A stretch of 64,000 nt of DNA from the NCBI GenBank assembly GCA_014529385.2, contig CM043948.1:24734451-24798450 (forward strand). The letters are read 5' to 3'. The notes under the pieces are model-generated. The model made no database searches and was not told the origin of the DNA. It worked only from the letters and a program-made list of their open reading frames with translations. The DNA comes from Adiantum capillus-veneris (lineage: Eukaryota > Streptophyta > Polypodiopsida > Polypodiales > Pteridaceae). Numbering within the stretch: the first letter of the stretch is position 1; every line of letters starts with the position of its first letter. This document shows positions 1-8,972 of this stretch, one piece after another. A program made the translations under genes and the position numbers.

Positions 1-796
1 AATTGGATTGAGAAATAACAAAAAAAGCTCCCTCCAAAAAGATCTCTCTGCAAAGGGATTGGAAATCTTTATCCTTGCAAACATTGTTGAAGTCACAAGG
101 CTTAGAAAAAGCTCCCTCCAAAAGCTCTCTCCATTCCCATCCCCACAAGGATAATACTCAAACCCCCAACTCAAGCCCACCAACAAGGAACTATGGCTGG
201 AAGGTGTGCTACTAAATCTGCTGCTCAAGAATGTGCAATGCACTATCAGTGTCAGATCTCACCAACAAATATCCACAAACAAGGTGATCACTTCTTCATT
301 CAACAAGAGAGAGAGAGAGAGAGAGATAGAGAGAGAGAGTGAATGTTTTCTTTATTTCAAAAAAGAGAGAAAAAGGCAAGAAGAGCACGATAGACTATGA
401 AATTAATATGTAATTATGAATATTGGAATTGTTTTTACAACAAACACAGCAAAACTTATCTTTTGTCTTCAATAAAGTTTGTCGAGGCAGCTTTGTAGGC
501 TTCAAAATTTGCATGATAGTGACTCAAGACTTACACCGTGTAGGGTAGCACTTCAATTTGGCTTACACCCTATAGGGTAGCGCTATACTCAAGGCTTATT
601 CTCGGCTCTCTCTTATCTCCTTTCTCTCAATTTGCAACTTGGACAAGTGCCTTCTTCTCTCTCACACACAGTAGCCTTATGGCAAATTTACTCTCTCTCT
701 TGCTCTATCATTCAGCATCTCAAGCGAGTGTGCCCTCATTCTCTCTCTTTTGTTCTTCCTTGGCTATGCACACCCAAACGACAAGAGAGAATCTCT

Positions 797-800
<4 letters not shown>
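1..800. other. Gene-free leading segment with small direct repeats
   Basis: No coding region is recognisable here. An 18-base purine/pyrimidine motif (AAAAAGCTCCCTCCAAAA) occurs at 22-39 and again at 106-123. A 23-base motif occurs at 530-552 and, slightly diverged, at 562-584 (period 32). A short GA run lies near 305-340. This could be part of a decayed LTR or leader, but nothing fixes its family. Confidence 0.4.

Positions 801-853
<53 letters not shown>
801..853. repeat. (CT)n microsatellite
   Basis: Uninterrupted CT dinucleotide tract of about 53 bp. The open frames reading through it (Ser-Leu or Leu-Ser repeats) are artefacts of the repeat. Confidence 0.95.
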
Positions 854-856
<3 letters not shown>

Positions 857-890
857 CTGTCATTGAATCCAGTCATTTTGTGAAGGGGCT

Positions 891-1455
891 TCAAGGAGAC
901 CTTGAGCTGCTCCAATGGCATGCATTTCTTGTCAAAATCTCTAGAGCTGATAGATAATTGGGATTGGCATGTTTCTTTTTCTTTGTCAGCAGCTCTAGAA
1001 GGTATTGGGCATGGTCGATGGTTACCAACATATTATGTTGGTAGGCCCACGTGTAGGCTGTAGCTACTATATGGTTAGGAGTAGTGTACCTACCTAGTTG
1101 TTTGTCATCAATATGGAAGAACTTCATAAACATTCAAGTGGGTACCTCAGCTTCCGGACCTGTCATAATTGCAAAGGTAGCCATTGCTCCCTTTTTCACG
1201 AACACTTCTATTTCCATCTCTTTTTTTCCTTTCATGATTGTTCCTTTTTTTGATAGCCTCAAAGATTTTGAAATTAGCTCTAATGTGATTTTAACCTGTA
1301 CTTTGTCATCATCAAGGGTTGTGATTCCCGTTGTTCCCTCATCTGTGATGATGGTGTACAGCTTGTGGACTCTTGGATATTGATTCTGCAAGGGGGCAAA
1401 TGGAAGTAGTTGAGCATGTCTATCTTTTCCAATGCTTCTTCTATGGGTCAATAAC
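891..1455 (-). pseudogene. Downstream half of an unidentified coding-like tract
   Basis: Two adjacent minus-strand open stretches (1451-1134 and 1133-891) read almost continuously. They have ordinary protein-like composition, with segments such as KLYTIITDEGTTGITT and LGRYTTPNHIVATAYTW. I do not recognise the family. The tract lies immediately downstream of the 1464-5850 gypsy element, and the 5851-6091 stretch lies immediately upstream on the same strand. This suggests one older coding sequence into which that element inserted. It could be an unrecognised part of another retroelement or a host gene fragment. Confidence 0.4.
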
Positions 1456-1463
1456 TTACCAAT

Positions 1464-1957
1464 TGGAATTGGAGCTGGTCTCTTCAGACAGCTGATTCTA
1501 GTGTTAGAATTTAGAGCTATTGGTTATGTCGTTAGTTCAATTAGCGAAACTAAAACAGAGTACTGAACTAAATTAGGGAACTAAACTCGAATGTTATATT
1601 GAAACAAGAGACATGATTAGAAAACTAGAAAGAGTATTTGCAGACTCAGATTAATAGCTCAAGGATAACCAGTACAATGTATAATGGGTTTAAGCTCAAA
1701 TGATTATAGAAGCAATGAATACACGGTGAAACTAGAGGCAAGGAGCTCGTAAACCCAAAAGTATTTAGAAAGCTAAATCCAAAAGTCAAGAATCTAAGAA
1801 GCCAAGAAGCCCAATTACAATGTAGTGGGTCCTATTTATAGCTCCCAAGAGTTACTGTAGCAACTGCCTACGGTATATACTGCTAGTGTGACTGCTCTCG
1901 TTGTTCAGACTTCTAAGGGACAGTTCTTGCCTATTGGGACTGTCCTCGCCTTCTACA
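1464..1957 (-). repeat. 3' LTR of the 1464-5850 element
   Basis: Direct repeat of 5353-5850, starting TGTAGAAGG and ending CCA on the minus strand. A TATAAATA box on the minus strand (1833-1840) matches the one in the other LTR. There is an extra ~15-bp piece around 1705-1720 that the other copy lacks. Confidence 0.85.
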
Positions 1958-1973
1958 TCCTTCCCTCCTTTCT
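1958..1973 (-). promoter_or_regulatory. Polypurine tract
   Basis: On the minus strand the interior ends AAGGAGGGAAGGA directly before the 3' LTR start TGTAGAAGG. This is the expected site of plus-strand cDNA priming and confirms the element's orientation. Confidence 0.75.
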
Positions 1974-2289
1974 TGAGTTTTGGTATAACTCCAAAAAAAT
2001 TGGACAAAAATCCACCGCCTGATTCTGATTTGGTGTTGAGGAAACCATTTGGTGTTTTGGTTTGGCCTAAACCCTAAACCCTAAATCCTTCTGGTTGCTG
2101 ATTTGGCTGATGTTCCTCATGATAATACTCTTTTGGTATTTCTAGATTTATACCATACTTCATGCTTGTTAAGTGCTTGGCACCCCTATAGTTGTAATTC
2201 CAAGGGTTCCCAGCCAAGGAACTTCTAGTGCCCAACTGGGAAAATCCATCGTTTGATTCTGAGATGGAACTACACAGTATCCTTCCACT

Positions 2290-2541
2290 ACTAAACACAC
2301 TTCCTCTTGCCCTTCTTTTGTGTTGGTACCTCAAAAGTCCCAGTGCCAACATTGTCCTTCTAAATAAGTCTATAAATGGCCTCCTGCTCAAGTTGATCCT
2401 GCCTTTCAATGGACATCTCAAATTTGTACCGTTGCAGACGCTCTGGTCTAGCATCCGGCTTTAGAGGTATTCTATGTTGATAGAACTTTGGATCTACTCC
2501 TTTTAGATCAGTATGCTCGCATGCAAATACATCTTTGTACT
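2290..2541 (-). pseudogene. N-terminal part of gypsy reverse transcriptase
   Basis: Minus-strand translation gives YKDVFACEHTDLKGVDP, then a RIPLKPDARPERLQRYKF-like segment. This matches the conserved region just upstream of and entering gypsy RT (the family usually reads VFAW.Y.DLKG and then Q..RR). It continues to a degenerate VPxxKKGKxKCV, the equivalent of the VPKKNGKLRVCVD motif, and then stops. Fingers, palm and the catalytic YxDD are absent, so this is the point where the element's internal deletion begins. Stop codons occur within the stretch. Confidence 0.7.
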
Positions 2542-2730
2542 TCTAGAACATGAGTCAGGCTTTTTCTTTCATTCCTAGGTCCAGAAGCTTGTTTACTTTG
2601 ATCAATCTAGCACTTTCCTCAGAACCCCGGTTCCATTCTTTAAACTCCTGATCATCTGGAAGCAAGCAGCTAGTAGGCCCACCTCCCTTCCTTTTGGTTG
2701 ACTCCTTATCATAATCCTAGGGTGGACCTT

Positions 2731-3560
2731 TTAGTTCTGAACTTTAGTAACTTTTTTAGAGTGCACTTCTTCAAAGGCCGCTGGTGTACTAGATTCTGAG
2801 AATTCTTCTTTCGAGTCAGCTGGTTTCTCTGGCTGTTCAGTTAGTTGAACTAGTCGTTCTCCTGGATTCAATTCAGTGAACTGATCTAAAAATTGCTTCC
2901 TTTTCTTTTCAGCCTGACCCTTGTCAAATAATACTGCATTTAGGTCTATCTCCGCCAATGGAAAAATATTCATTGCTACCAGCATCCTCTCAATCTTCTT
3001 TACTCCATACTTTTGGCAAAGCTCTTCTAGCCACAATGCCTTCCTCTAGCTTCTAGTGTTATTTGTCTGGATTTGAATTCTTTTACTGGTGCCCTATATT
3101 GTCAGGGTCTGATTGGCATAGTCATGAATAGCCTGTGCCGTTCGCAACCATGGGTGCCCCAGTAGCATCCCATATGCGCTTTGCACATCCAATACTAGGA
3201 ATTTGGTCTTGAACTTTTCTTTTCCCACCCTTATCTACATCCTCTCTATCATCTCAGTTGTTTGCACAACTCTATGATTGGCCATTTGAACTTTGAAGGG
3301 TGTTGGTTTCAAGTTTGTGGTACCCATTCTTTGTTGAAGGCGTGCCCCCAGGATGTTTATTCCTACCCCTCCATCTAGTATGACACCGGATAGTGGCTCC
3401 CATTGTTTCCTGACTTTGTAGTCTACCTGGATCACTGGCACTTCATCATCTCTGCTAGCTGCAAGGTCAACTACTCTAGCATCGGCTTCAGTCTTTCTTT
3501 GTTGTCTGATGAATTTTGCTGCTTCAGGCAAAGTTTTTCTGATGTCCTCTACTTCAACTC
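2731..3560 (-). pseudogene. Retropepsin-like protease region
   Basis: The minus frame at 3531-3235 contains VILDGGVGINIL, matching the retropepsin active-site consensus with DGG in place of DTG/DSG, as is common in Tat/Ogre-type gypsy proteins. After an in-frame stop the same reading continues with LLGHPWLRTAQAIHDYANQTLTI-like sequence (3090-3200), the conserved C-terminal flap and LLG[RH]PWL region of these proteases. A further open stretch (3036-2731) links protease to RT and has no recognisable domain. Broken by at least two stops. Confidence 0.75.
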
Positions 3561-3756
3561 ATGTCAATTTCCAAATTCTTTCACAGATCTTAACATGAAT
3601 TTCTTCTCTCTCTTTATCAGATTTATTATCAGAACTCAAGGAATTGGGAGTATTTGCATAGTGCCACTCCTCTATTCTGGTGTCCGCTTTGCCCCCTTCA
3701 TTGTTTCCCATTGCAATTAGATCTGATTTAATGTTTTGTAGATCTTCCACCAGTCC

Positions 3757-5270
3757 TTAGACTGCAACCAGCATAGTCTCAAGAATCCCAAACCCTGACT
3801 GATCTGGTTGTGTTTTCTCAGAAGAGTGGGCTGGTATCTTCTGAATGACTCGAGCATCAGAACTTTCTGGCTGCTCTGGTAGCTTTTTGGCAAGATCTTC
3901 TGTGATCTTAGCCGCCAGTTCTCTCTGCTCCTGCCATTCATCGACTACCTTCTCTTTGCCCTTTGCCTTCCATACCTCTCTTTGCTGAGCCCATTTGCTA
4001 GTTTCAGGACTGACTGGTTTTGCTCGGCTCATCTCGGATTCCTCAACGACTACCTCTTTACTGCATGTAACTACTCATACTACTAAAACTGGCTCTGGGG
4101 CTTTTGCCTCAGTAGCTGCAATGTTGGATGCCTCTAGACAATGAGCTGCAAAGTGCCCATACTTGCCACAAGTATAATAGTTAAGGCTTCAATTTTGAAA
4201 ATTACGACGACCCTGGCCGCTTCCTGGACCAAGACCCCTTCTTGGCCTTGTCTTTGCTCTTTTCATATGAGCTGCTGTCAGAGCTGCTGGAGGTCTCACT
4301 AGAATCGGAATTCTCAGTGGAAGAACTGCTACTACTAGACCTCCTCTTCTTGTGGCTTCTTTCCTTCTTAGCTTGTTGTTCAAGCTTCAGATCTACACCA
4401 AATCATTAAATTTCTTTGTTGGTGCAGGGACCGCTTGTTCTCTAAGCTTCTTATTGTGGAACCCATTTAGAAACCATGCATGTAACCTCTTTACTGACGG
4501 TGGCTCCTGCAACTTCCTGGTTAACTCCTTGATCTTCTCAACATAACTTCTCATGACAATTTTCCTTGTTTAATCTTATCTAGCTCGCATAGGATGTCCT
4601 CATCATCCGTGTTGTCTGCATACTCTAGTCTGAAAGCCTTGAGAAATTTGTTGTATGATCTGAGTTGGCAAGCCGCGTAATGGTAATACCATTTCCTTGC
4701 TGCATCTATTAGTGTCTGAGGAAAATATTCTCCCCAGTCATCTTCTTCAACTCAGCATACTGTTCAAAAGCTTGAATATGAACATCTCGATCATCTTTCT
4801 TTCCTCCTTTGAACATTGGGAAATGAAGAAGTAAAACTATGCCGGTCGGCATCGCCTCTGCTTCTTCTGACCTTGGGAGCCTGACTTTGTCTTGAAGATT
4901 TCCTGTAGTGATCGGTATCAGCATCCCAATCAACTTCTTCTTTAGTTTCAATCTCTGTCTCCTCTTTGGCTTTCCTGCTAGAACTGTGACCACTGCCCTT
5001 GCTTCCCTTGGCCTCAATTTCCTTGTGTGTGGACAGAGATCCTGGTTTTACATTCTTCCCGCTCAGCCCTTCTCCTCCTAGAATGACTGGAGTGCTGAGA
5101 GTCCCTGGCCTCTTCAGCATGACTGTGCTCCTCTTGAGCCTCGGTCTCACTCTCAGGTCCTTCTTGGGATCAGATTCTCTTTCTGATACCTCAAGAATAG
5201 GGTCAACACGGTTGGAATCAGTGTCTAACTGGGTTGACGGTTTGCGACCACAATTGGCTTTGGGTGCCAT
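3757..5270 (-). pseudogene. gag (capsid and one CCHC knuckle), frameshifted
   Basis: The likely start is the ATG at 5270 (MAPKANCGRK), the first long frame after the 5' LTR. A charged N-terminal region ends in a frameshift near 4830. The next frame gives a capsid signature, LLHFPMFKGGKKDDRDVHIQ and, near 4690, RKWYYHY. The same KWYYHY block occurs in the gag fragment at 41709-41993, so the two belong to one lineage. A zinc knuckle lies at 4138-4180 and reads YYTCGKYGHFAAHC; the first Cys of the CCHC appears to be Tyr (TAT for TGT). A Ser/Arg-rich stretch (4189-4383) precedes it. Role: structural particle protein. Confidence 0.75.
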
Positions 5271-5337
5271 GTGTACAACTGAAAATTCTAACTAGGAGAT
5301 AAGAGTTCTCTAGTCGAAGAGCGAACAACTCTAACCA

Positions 5338-5350
5338 CAGTGATCACCAA
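5338..5350 (-). promoter_or_regulatory. Putative primer binding site
   Basis: On the minus strand the 5' LTR is followed within a few bases by TGGTGATCACTG. The leading TGG fits pairing to a tRNA 3' CCA. I cannot assign the tRNA with confidence. Confidence 0.5.
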
Positions 5351-5352
5351 AA

Positions 5353-5850
5353 TAGAACTGGAGCTTATCTCTTCAGACAGCTGATTCTAATGTTACAATT
5401 TAGAGCTACTGGTTATGTCGTCAGTTCAGTTCATGAAACTGGAACAGAGTACTGAACTGAATTAGGGAACTAAACTGGAATGTTATACTGAAACGAGAGA
5501 CATGATCGGAAAACTAGAAAGAGTATTTGCGGATTTAGCTTAATAGCTCAAGCATAACCAGTATAGTGTATAATGGGTTTAAGCTCAAACGATTACAGGG
5601 TGGAACTAGAGGCAAGGAGCTTGTAAACCCAAAAGTATTTAGAAAGGTAAATCCAAAATTCAAGTAGCTAAGAAGCCAAGAATCCCAATTACAATGTAGC
5701 AGGTCCTATTTATAGCTCCCAAGAGTTACAGCAATAATTGCATGCGATAATTACTGCTAGTGTGAATGCTCCCATTGTTCAGCCTTCTAAGGGACAGTTC
5801 CCGCCTGCTGAGACTGCCCTCGCCTGTTGGGATTGTCCTCGCCTTCTACA
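5353..5850 (-). repeat. 5' LTR of the 1464-5850 element
   Basis: About 498 bp, clearly homologous to 1464-1957. It starts TGTAGAAGG on the minus strand, and its inner end has TA where the other LTR has CA. TATAAATA at 5707-5714 (minus strand) is the likely promoter element. Differences from the other LTR are spread through its length, indicating an old insertion. Confidence 0.85.
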
Positions 5851-6091
5851 CCAAATTGTATGCCTCTCTAAGGATCATGGGGATGGTGATCACATTGTTT
5901 TCTATGTCTCTATAAGTTGCTTCATAGACTGATGTTCCTTCAAGCTTGAGTCTTTCTCTCTCTAAATAAGTAGAGGCTTCCTTGAAAGAGTCCTTGAGTA
6001 GGGTAAATGGGGAAATTATCTCAAGCTTCTTCTTGCAACTCATTCTCTTCTTGCCACTTTTAGTTTCAAATTTCATTGCTCCTGTGGACAA
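5851..6091 (-). pseudogene. Upstream half of an unidentified coding-like tract
   Basis: An 81-codon minus-strand open stretch beginning MSTGAMKFETKSGKKRM and running up to the gypsy element's target site (CCAAA). It is Lys/Glu-rich. The open reading resumes on the other side of the element (1451 downward) in another frame, so a frame change as well as the insertion separates the halves. Family not recognised. Confidence 0.4.
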
Positions 6092-6241
6092 TTGTTGTAA
6101 TTCAAAGAATGATTAGAGACTGAATTTATGTGTGCTCATTTTTCATGTAGATGGTTTGCTGGTTAATGTCCTTGATGTTCAAAAATCATGTACAAATGAT
6201 GATGACTCAAAACAATTTAAAAACTTAAACCATGCAAGACA

Positions 6242-7127
6242 GTGCAAAAATTGCAAATTTTTTATTGACTTAAGCCCTAGTGAGTTTTGTAAAGTGCTGA
6301 TCACATGATCTTGATGTTCATCACTTCTATTGGCCCTAGATTTGGTTTGGTGTGATATGGATAATAATTTTAGTCGTATTCATGGTTTTAGTTTTTTTCT
6401 TTGAGTGTTTATAGTTGATGTTGATATGACTTTTTTCCATTCTGTCTTCATAGCATGTTCCAAATGCTTCTCCAATCTTGTTCTCATAGTTGCAATGCCT
6501 TTTCTCTTGATGAGAACACTTTGTCTGTAAAAATTGCAATTTTTGTACCTTTTTCTATTTCAGGCTTTTGTGTGTTAGTAGAGTTGGTGGGTATGCTTCC
6601 TACACTTCTTGGAGATTATTCCTTCCTCTGCATATTGATTGTGATCCTCTAGTCATGAGTGAGGTTAGTTTCAGCCACTTAGCTCCTTATTTAGCCAATA
6701 AGGAGGGCCTTACATTATCCCCCTATGTGTGATAGCCTTGAAATGGTTTATAAGTAGTTGGGGTGTTATTTATATACTCTAAATTCCATTGTTGGTTGAG
6801 TCATGGCTATGCTAGTGCAAAAATTGCAAATTTTGTACCACCAGTTGCATTTGGCTTCTGGACTTTGTGAAACTTATGCTTTGCTTCTTGTTAAGTGTTC
6901 ATAAGCTGGTTGATGTGAAGGCCTTGCATTTGGTATCTCTTTCATTGGTTTGGCTTAAGGTTTAGGGTTTTTACAAGGGAAATGAGTGTCACAAAGCCCC
7001 TAGAATTCTCCTTACTATCAAACCTCCTTCAAGAGTGCATTTCACCCTTGGTTGGACATGGGTCCAAGTGTGCAATTCTCAACTTCACCTAGGTCAATGC
7101 AGCATGCAAAAATTGTAATTTTTGCAC
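6242..7127. repeat. Array A: four palindromes at 283-290 bp spacing
   Basis: Near-palindromes with the core AAAAATT, two bases, AATTTTT occur at 6242-6261, 6526-6549, 6815-6840 and 7104-7127. Starts at 6243, 6526, 6816 and 7105 give spacings of 283, 290 and 289 bp. The copy at 6526 contains a perfect 16-bp palindrome (AAAAATTGCAATTTTT). The copy at 7104 has 10-bp arms (TGCAAAAATT / AATTTTTGCA). Sequence between copies is hardly conserved, so this reads as a very diverged tandem array whose palindrome is the best-kept part. No gene is visible in the region. Confidence 0.6.
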
Positions 7128-7878
7128 TACCCCCAACACAAAATTTAACTTTTTCAATTAAGAATTGATTCATACACCTTAATACACTTATTTTAAACAT
7201 TTCTATGATGGTTTAGTAATGAACTCCCAATCATGTGGATCTTAGGGCCATTGTGTCCTCCGGAGGGACTCTCTAACTTTGACATCCCATTCCTCGGCTT
7301 TGTGTAGTACAATGCACCATTCCCCATTGCTTATAAACTGTCTCCTGAAGCTCTTGGTGAGTTCTCACCCCCTTTTGCCATTTTTCTACTGTCTTGCATT
7401 GATTTTGGCGATTTTCAAAGTTAAACAAGGTTTTCCACTGTGAAAATTTGAAAATCGCTTCTTTTGTTGAAGTCTCTTTACCAAAGTTGCTTGACTTGAT
7501 GTCCCAAATCTATTGATTAATTTTGGGTTCATTTTGATGACTTGCAAACTTAACACTGAAAATGAGAAACTAAATGGGCTCCATCTATACATACCCCAGG
7601 CTCTTGGGTTAGTTTTGTTTCCCATCTCACAGCTAGTCCTACCTCACGTGTTTGATGACTACCGTGTCCCAGTTGTCCAATCAGACGATTGTAGCTTAAA
7701 AACATTTTTGCAACTTCTCTGATTTTGCCCAAAACCTGCTCGTTGTTGCTCCAAATTGATCTCTATAAATTTTTCTTTCTTTCTTGAATGCATGTTGAAT
7801 TTCAATACACACAACGGAAAAACAATACCCTTTTTCCTTTCTAGCTTCACATTGTGCATTTGGAATGCTTCAGATGCG
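7128..7878. other. Gene-free segment with one inverted repeat
   Basis: Nothing coding is recognised. A hairpin-capable inverted repeat has 12-bp arms GCGATTTTCAAA (7408-7419) and TTTGAAAATCGC (7447-7458). On the minus strand at 7662-7682 there is a weak resemblance to a degenerate GGCGCCG-type PBS, which I do not call. Confidence 0.4.
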
Positions 7879-7917
<39 letters not shown>

Positions 7918-7924
7918 CCCCCCC
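7879..7924. repeat. Poly-C run
   Basis: Thirty-seven consecutive C (7879-7915), then GG and seven more C. Its true length in the genome may differ because such runs are prone to sequencing error. Confidence 0.9.
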
Positions 7925-8088
7925 TTCCTAGTTTGAATCCTCCTAGATGACGATGTCATTGAGGCTGTGATGTGGCCATAATAGCAGTCCTATTTGGTAA
8001 AATTATTTGAGTGTTTGAGACCTTTGGAGTGTTTTAGTCATAGAGAGTCTTGCTCACTTAAACAACAAAGAACATTAGTGAGAATAAA

Positions 8089-8696
8089 AAGGAAATGGAA
8101 GCAAAAAACAAAATTCCACAAATGTAAAATCTTAAGCTAGAAGAGAAATCCCGGCTTGATTTGCTACTTCACTCACATGTATTGCCTATGGTACTAGATC
8201 CCTAGAGGTTTCCAGTGTGGGTGCTTTTCTTTGAGAAGAAAAAAATCTTGGGCATACAAAATAAGCACACACGTCAAATGAATTTGAATCAATGTGAGAA
8301 AAATTTAAAAAACACAAGAAAAAAGAAATGAAAAAACTTCCATTGAGCTTCAAGCAAAAAATTCAAGCTTTTGTTTGTAGTTGTGAGTGTTAATTAGCTA
8401 ATCCATACTGACATACACAATTAGGGAATCTTATATTTAGATAATTTTCCTAGCTTAGCTAGTACTATAGTAACTATTTTAACCCTTAGTAGTAGCTAAC
8501 TAATTGATAGACTCATCCATAAGCAAAAAACTCTTGATTCATTAATTTTAGCAAGTGCAATTTATTTGTCCTTAATGGTAGTGGAGCATTTCATAATTCT
8601 TTGCATATACTCATTACCATTGTGTTTTGCCTTCCCCTTATGCTTCATTGCCATATGATTCAGCTTGCTACCTCATCATTATATTTCTTTTGCAGG
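8089..8696 (+). repeat. 610-bp segment shared (inverted) with 56392-57015
   Basis: This stretch is homologous to the reverse complement of 56392-57015. Matching landmarks include AAATGTAAAATCTTAAGCT, a CTTCACTCACATGTAT block, GCATACAAAATAAGCACAC and an ATTCTTTG...CATATGCTT region. Both copies end in a T-rich run and TTTTGCAG (here at 8688-8695), like a splice acceptor. It is AT-rich, non-coding, and lies just upstream of the old copia PBS at 8961. See findings for interpretation. Confidence 0.65.
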
Positions 8697-8960
8697 CACA
8701 CGTAGTGGACGACCTTCAATAATGCTATTTGTAGGAGTAAAGACGCTATGCCTTTTTCTCGGGGCCAGACGTCCAGTATCCCGGCCGGCCGCTCACTTGT
8801 GTGCATACCCTTATTCTTCATTACATATGAGAATAAGGAGCTCCTCATTATTACTTCCAGAAATTTCTCCACCCACACAGTCTTGTGAAACTTCCCCTTT
8901 GCCACATGCACCACACCGTGCACGCACACACGCATTCGCGTACACACGTGCACTCACAAG

Positions 8961-8972
8961 TGGTATCAGAGC
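8961..8972 (+). promoter_or_regulatory. Primer binding site of an old plus-strand copia element
   Basis: TGGTATCAGAGC, the standard plant retroelement PBS complementary to initiator Met-tRNA. It lies two bases after a TCACA that would be the 5' LTR end (8958). The left LTR boundary is not visible. This is the expected leader start for the element whose protease and pre-integrase remnants are at 11380-11475 and 16994-17146. Confidence 0.8.

Larger units (their letters stand above)
1464..5850 (-). mobile_element. Ty3/gypsy-like LTR element, internally deleted (gag-protease-partial RT)
   Basis: Two direct repeats of about 495 bp (1464-1957 and 5353-5850) bound a 3.4-kb interior on the minus strand. 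The 3' LTR (1464-1957) is preceded on the sense strand by a purine tract. The 5' LTR is followed by a TTTTGGTGATCACTG primer-site-like sequence. Flanking 5-mers CCAAT (1459-1463) and CCAAA (5851-5855) are a likely target duplication with one mismatch. The interior encodes gag, a CCHC knuckle, a retropepsin-like DGG motif and the first part of RT. The rest of RT, RNase H and integrase are missing. Many stops and frameshifts show it is dead. Confidence 0.85.

Noticed and set aside
2068-2090. CCTAAACCCTAAACCCTAAAT, telomere-like
   Set aside because: Only two to three units inside a gypsy element's 3' region; too short to be an interstitial telomere tract.
6242-7127. Regularly spaced palindromes as a CRISPR array
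   Set aside because: Spacing of ~285 bp, plant retroelement context and no cas genes rule this out.
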